A DNA stretch of 7,703 nucleotides. It comes from Pirellulales bacterium (GTDB taxonomy: Bacteria > Planctomycetota > Planctomycetia > Pirellulales > JAICIG01). Of the stretch, positions 4,013 through 7,703 are shown piece by piece (position 1 is the stretch's first letter; every line of letters starts with the position of its first letter). The notes under the pieces were generated by a model that was given only the letters and a program-made list of their open reading frames with translations, had not been told where the DNA came from and ran no database searches. The position numbers and the translations under genes were made by a program. The DNA is taken from positions 1 through 7,703 of the forward strand of contig JAICIG010000386.1 in NCBI GenBank assembly GCA_025924495.1, in the 5' to 3' direction.

Positions 4013-7000
4013 ACTGTGAATCGTCCGTGCCTGCCGCCGTCGATTGGGAAGCGATTCGCACGCGACTAGCCGCCGGCAATAACCGCGATTATTGGACCAG
4101 CTTGGAGGAACTGGCTGGGACAGAAGAATTCGCGGAACTGGTGCGCCGCGAATTTCCCCAGCAAGCCGGCGAGTGGCACGACCCCGCCGGACGGCGGAAC
4201 TTTTTGAGGTTGATGGCTGCCTCGCTTGGTTTGGCCGGCGCAGCGGGTTGCCTGACCCAACCCGAAGAAAAGATCGTTCCGTACGTGCGGCAGCCGGAAG
4301 AGATTGTGCCGGGCAAACCTCTGTTTTTTGCCACGGCGATGACATTGGGCGGTTATGCCAACGGTTTGCTGGTAGAAAGCCACATGGGCCGGCCGACGAA
4401 AATCGAAGGGAACGCTGAACACCCTGCCAGCCTCGGCGCCACCGACATTTTCGCGCAAGCTTCGATTCTTTCGCTCTACGACCCCGACCGTTCGCAGACC
4501 GTCATGGATCGGCAGGTCATCTCCACCTGGGGAGCGTTCTTGAATGCCCTGACCGCCGAGCTCCCGAATTTGCGCAGTCGGAAAGGACGAGGACTCGCAA
4601 TTTTGACGGAGACGGTGACATCACCCACCTTGGCCGCGCAGCTTTCCGCACTGATCGACGATTTGCCGGCAGCCAAGTGGCATCAATATGAGCCGATTAC
4701 CCGAGACAACGTCCGCGCCGGAGCGCAGTTGGCCTTCGGCGAGTACGTCGACACGGTCTACGACTTTTCGACAGCGCAAATCATCTTGTCGCTCGACGCC
4801 GATTTTCTCGTCGGCATGCCGGGCAGCTTGCGCTATGCGCGACAATTCATCGATGGCCGGCGCGTGTCGTCAAACGGCGGGAAGATGAACCGGCTCTATG
4901 TCGTGGAAAGCACACCCAGCCTGACGGGCGCCAACGCGGATCATCGGCTTCCGCTCCGCTCCAGCGAGATCGAGCAGTTCGCCCGTGTGGTCGCCGGCCG
5001 ATTAGGAATTGAGCTTGATGGCGGAACCCCGCGCATCGTGCACGGAGTGCGCGACATTTGGCTGTCAACGATCGTCCAAGAGCTGAAAGACAACCAAGGC
5101 GCCAGCATCGTAATCGCTGGCGAGGGCCAACCTGCGATCGTCCATGCCTTGGCCCATGCCATCAATCGCGAACTAGGCAATGTGGGCAAGACGATCCGGT
5201 ATATCGAACCGGTCGAAGCACGGCCGACCGATCAACTGAGATCGCTCGTCGAGCTGGCCGACGATATGGAGGCCGGCGAAGTCGACATGTTGCTGATTCT
5301 CGAAGGCAATCCGGTATACGCATCGCCGGCCAACCTCGATTTCGCCGAGCGTTTGAAGAAGGTGAGATTCATCGCGCACCTTTCCTCGTATTACGACGAA
5401 ACCTCATTTTTGTCGCATTGGCACATTCCCGCGGCGCATTACCTGGAAGCCTGGGGCGATGCGCGCGCCTTCGACGGGACGGCGACCGTCCAACAGCCGC
5501 TGATTGCGCCGCTCTATGCAGGGCGAACCGCGCACGACATTGTCGCCGCCGTCGCCGGGCATCCCGAGCGTTCGACCTACGAGATTCTGCAAGACGCCTG
5601 GAAGGAACGGCTGGGCTCCGACAACTTTTCGAAAGCATGGCGACGCGCCATACACGACGGCGTGGCGCCTGATTCGCAGTCCAAGACGCAAGACGTACGT
5701 TGGTCATTTACGGACAAGGCGACTCCCGTCAAGTCGCGAGCCGACGCGCCCTCGCTCGAAATCACGTTCACCCCCGATCCAACGATTTGGGACGGACGCT
5801 TCGCCAACAACGGTTGGCTGCAAGAGTTGCCCAAACCGCTCACGAAGATGACGTGGGACAATGCGGCGCTGGTCAGCCCCATCGACGGCGAGCGATTCAA
5901 GCTCGCCAATGGCGACGTGGTGGAATTGGAATTGATGGGCCGCACGCTGAAAGCGCCGGTGTGGATTATGCCTGGGCAAGCCGAGGGTTCGGTGGCCTTG
6001 AGCCTGGGGTACGGCCGGCAACGCACCGGCCGGATAGGCGAAGGATTAGGGGTCAACGCCTATGCGATTCGACTCCAAGAATCAGCTTCGTTTGCGCCGG
6101 GCCTGACGTTGCGCAAGACCGGCGAGAGGCATCAACTAGCCACGACTCAAGATCACTCCCGGATGGAAAACCGCGATGTGGTCCAGACAGGCAATCTAAG
6201 TCAGTTTCAGGAGGACGAGGATTTTCTCGCCAACAGCGATAAGCGCCGGGAAGAGACTCGCCACGCGCACGAGTTGCCCACGTTGTATCCGGATTTCGAA
6301 AACCCAGAGAACGCCTGGGGCATGACGATCGACCAGACGGCATGCATCGGCTGCAGCGCCTGCGTGGTGGCCTGCCAGGCGGAAAACAACATTCCAATCG
6401 TCGGCAAGGAACAAGTCATCAACGGCCGTGAGATGCATTGGCTGCGGATCGACCGTTATTACCGCGGCGAGCTGGCCGATCCCGACGTTTATTTCCAGCC
6501 GATGATGTGCGTCCATTGCGAGGACGCGCCTTGCGAACTGGTTTGTCCCGTGGCCGCCACCGTGCATAGCCATGAAGGGCTGAACCAGATGGTCTACAAT
6601 CGTTGCGTCGGCACGCGTTACTGCTCGAACAATTGCCCCTACAAAGTCCGGCGGTTCAATTTCCTCAAATATACCGACGATACGACGCCCGTCTTGAAGC
6701 TGCTGCGCAACCCCGACGTGACGGTGCGTACGCGCGGCGTGATGGAGAAATGCACCTACTGCGTGCAACGGATCAATTCCGCGAAGATCGAAGCGCAGAA
6801 AGAAAACCGCCCGATTCGCGACGGCGAAGTGGTCACGGCCTGCCAAGGCGCATGCCCGACGCAAGCGATTGTCTTCGGCAATTTGAATGATCGCCACAGC
6901 GCGGTGAACAAGCTGAAAAGCTCGCCGCTCAATTACTCTTTGCTCGCCGAACTGAACACGCGGCCGCGCACCTCGCATCTGGCGCGGATTCGCAATCCGC

Positions 7001-7071
7001 ATCCGGCGCTCGCCGAGGAGAAGACGCTCGATACTGAGCCTCTGCTCAAGCAAGAAGGGGTTCGGCTGTGA
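4009..7071 (+). CDS. actB: Alternative complex III subunit ActB, molybdopterin oxidoreductase-like/iron-sulfur fusion protein
   Basis: This 1020-residue protein fuses two modules. Residues 25-81 form the long-N-region Tat signal seen in this family: a [10 protein letters not shown] segment, a GRRNFLR twin-arginine motif (62-67), a hydrophobic stretch and AAGC, with Cys81 a possible lipid anchor. Residues about 85-700 resemble the molybdopterin oxidoreductase fold but contain no cysteine at all between 81 and 779, so neither an N-terminal cluster nor a Cys/Sec metal ligand is present. This agrees with the cofactor-free ActB of known complexes. Residues about 768-960 are a DmsB/NrfC-type module. 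It has 15 cysteines in four groups: 779/782/785/789, 834/837/842/846, 866/872/876 and 915/918/945/949. That count suits three [4Fe-4S] and one [3Fe-4S] cluster, linking quinol oxidation in ActC to ActA. The C-terminal [20 protein letters not shown] is typical of ActB. The start at ATG 4009 is preferred over an upstream TTG (3991) because of the ATGA overlap. Confidence 0.95.
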   Translation: MNCESSVPAAVDWEAIRTRLAAGNNRDYWTSLEELAGTEEFAELVRREFPQQAGEWHDPAGRRNFLRLMAASLGLAGAAGCLTQPEEKIVPYVRQPEEIVPGKPLFFATAMTLGGYANGLLVESHMGRPTKIEGNAEHPASLGATDIFAQASILSLYDPDRSQTVMDRQVISTWGAFLNALTAELPNLRSRKGRGLAILTETVTSPTLAAQLSALIDDLPAAKWHQYEPITRDNVRAGAQLAFGEYVDTVYDFSTAQIILSLDADFLVGMPGSLRYARQFIDGRRVSSNGGKMNRLYVVESTPSLTGANADHRLPLRSSEIEQFARVVAGRLGIELDGGTPRIVHGVRDIWLSTIVQELKDNQGASIVIAGEGQPAIVHALAHAINRELGNVGKTIRYIEPVEARPTDQLRSLVELADDMEAGEVDMLLILEGNPVYASPANLDFAERLKKVRFIAHLSSYYDETSFLSHWHIPAAHYLEAWGDARAFDGTATVQQPLIAPLYAGRTAHDIVAAVAGHPERSTYEILQDAWKERLGSDNFSKAWRRAIHDGVAPDSQSKTQDVRWSFTDKATPVKSRADAPSLEITFTPDPTIWDGRFANNGWLQELPKPLTKMTWDNAALVSPIDGERFKLANGDVVELELMGRTLKAPVWIMPGQAEGSVALSLGYGRQRTGRIGEGLGVNAYAIRLQESASFAPGLTLRKTGERHQLATTQDHSRMENRDVVQTGNLSQFQEDEDFLANSDKRREETRHAHELPTLYPDFENPENAWGMTIDQTACIGCSACVVACQAENNIPIVGKEQVINGREMHWLRIDRYYRGELADPDVYFQPMMCVHCEDAPCELVCPVAATVHSHEGLNQMVYNRCVGTRYCSNNCPYKVRRFNFLKYTDDTTPVLKLLRNPDVTVRTRGVMEKCTYCVQRINSAKIEAQKENRPIRDGEVVTACQGACPTQAIVFGNLNDRHSAVNKLKSSPLNYSLLAELNTRPRTSHLARIRNPHPALAEEKTLDTEPLLKQEGVRL

Positions 7072-7703
7072 ATCGCGAGCACGAAATCGACTCCCCGATT
7101 GTCGCCGCGACGCAGCCGCCGATCGTGAGCGCGCTACCCGTCCTTGAGCCTGGCCATACCTATGGCTCGGTCACCGACAAGATCAGCTCTATTGTACTGA
7201 CGCAGCCGACGCCCAAAAGCTGGTGGGTCGGCTTTCTCGTCGGCTTCGCGCTTTTGATGTTGCTGACCTACGCAACCATCTATTTGTTCGCCAAGGGCAT
7301 TGGCATTTGGGGCACGACGATTCCCGTCGCCTGGGCCTTTCCGATCGTCAATTTCGTGTGGTGGATCGGCATCGGCCACGCCGGGACGCTGATTTCCGCC
7401 ATCTTGCTGTTGCTCAAGCAGCAGTGGCGCACCAGCATCAACCGCTTCGCCGAGGCGATGACGCTGTTCGCCGTCTCCTGCGCTGGGCTATTCCCTGTGC
7501 TGCACTTAGGCAGGCCCTGGGTTTTCTACTGGCTGTTCCCCTACCCGAACACGATGGACATGTGGCCGCAATTTCGCAGTCCGCTGTTGTGGGATGTGTT
7601 CGCGGTGTCGACTTATTTCACCGTATCCACGCTGTTCTGGTTTGTCGGGTTGATTCCTGACCTGGCGACGCTGCGCGACCGTGCTACCCGCAAGCTGCCG
7701 CAA
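7068..7703 (+). CDS. actC: Alternative complex III subunit ActC, NrfD-like membrane protein (partial, cut by window edge)
   Basis: The open frame runs in phase from GTG 7068 to the last base, giving 212 residues with no stop; the family is usually around 450-480 residues, so roughly half is present. GTG overlaps the actB stop (GTGA, 7068-7071). About 50 cytoplasmic-side residues come first. They are followed by hydrophobic segments at about 51-75, 88-117, 127-153 and 174-197, which fit the first transmembrane helices of the NrfD/PsrC family. Strongly family-like stretches are [20 protein letters not shown] (with His104), [27 protein letters not shown] and [14 protein letters not shown] (with Asp176). 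ActC binds and oxidises menaquinol or ubiquinol in the membrane and passes electrons to the ActB clusters. His104 and Asp176 are candidates for the conserved quinol and proton-path residues, by analogy only. Confidence 0.93.
   Translation, partial: MNREHEIDSPIVAATQPPIVSALPVLEPGHTYGSVTDKISSIVLTQPTPKSWWVGFLVGFALLMLLTYATIYLFAKGIGIWGTTIPVAWAFPIVNFVWWIGIGHAGTLISAILLLLKQQWRTSINRFAEAMTLFAVSCAGLFPVLHLGRPWVFYWLFPYPNTMDMWPQFRSPLLWDVFAVSTYFTVSTLFWFVGLIPDLATLRDRATRKLPQ

Noticed and set aside
5058..5672. Plus-strand open frame of 204 residues within actB in another frame
   Set aside because: Arg-rich shadow translation with no family resemblance, entirely inside the conserved ActB frame.
6196..7053. Long minus-strand open frame of 285 residues opposite actB
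   Set aside because: It lies wholly antisense to the conserved iron-sulfur half of ActB; its His/Ala/Arg-rich translation is the usual shadow of a G+C-rich gene.
1..7703. CRISPR array, tRNA, rRNA, insertion sequence or prophage element
   Set aside because: No regularly spaced repeats, no tRNA-like cloverleaf, no transposase-like frame and no terminal inverted repeats with target duplications were seen.

Overview
The window is about 60% G+C, with dense genes and good Shine-Dalgarno sequences. It reads as a chromosomal segment of a Gram-negative, aerobically respiring bacterium. The best guess is a member of the Planctomycetota (Pirellulales-like). That guess rests on the alternative complex III genes together with small Gly/Ala-rich envelope proteins, a Val-Asn-Val-Asp repeat lipoprotein and a PRC-barrel protein. 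It is an inference, because alternative complex III also occurs in Bacteroidota, Verrucomicrobiota, Acidobacteriota and Myxococcota.

Left part (1-1213, + strand): three small genes in a row with gaps of 63 and 71 bases. They encode a YflT/general-stress-protein-17M-like protein with a glycine-zipper membrane segment (93-617), a 56-residue DUF1328/UPF0391 membrane peptide (681-851) and a short lipoprotein with three tandem decapeptide repeats (923-1213). A sigma-54-type promoter sequence (33-49) lies just upstream. The run ends at a long inverted repeat (1231-1285).

Middle part (1294-2950, - strand): a lysine/alanine-rich, histone-H1-like small protein (1294-1614) and, upstream of it, an exported protein with two PRC-barrel domains (1685-2950). 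A second sigma-54-type sequence (3128-3143, - strand) lies upstream of the PRC-barrel gene. The left and middle parts together look like an envelope or general stress module.

Right part (3359-7703, + strand): the start of an alternative complex III operon, actA-actB-actC. actA encodes a pentaheme cytochrome c. actB encodes a large fused protein, a cofactor-less molybdopterin-oxidoreductase-like half plus a four-cluster ferredoxin-like half. actC encodes an NrfD-like quinol-oxidising membrane subunit and is cut by the window edge. The genes overlap by four bases at each junction (ATGA, GTGA), which implies translational coupling. A sigma-70-like promoter (3167-3196), with an inverted repeat across its -35 side, lies in the 408-base divergent intergenic region. 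The complex oxidises membrane quinol and passes electrons to a periplasmic carrier or directly to a terminal oxidase. The remaining act genes, and often cytochrome oxidase genes, would be expected just beyond the right edge.

The act operon is a known system. The less described material is the small-protein stress module and its apparent sigma-54 control.
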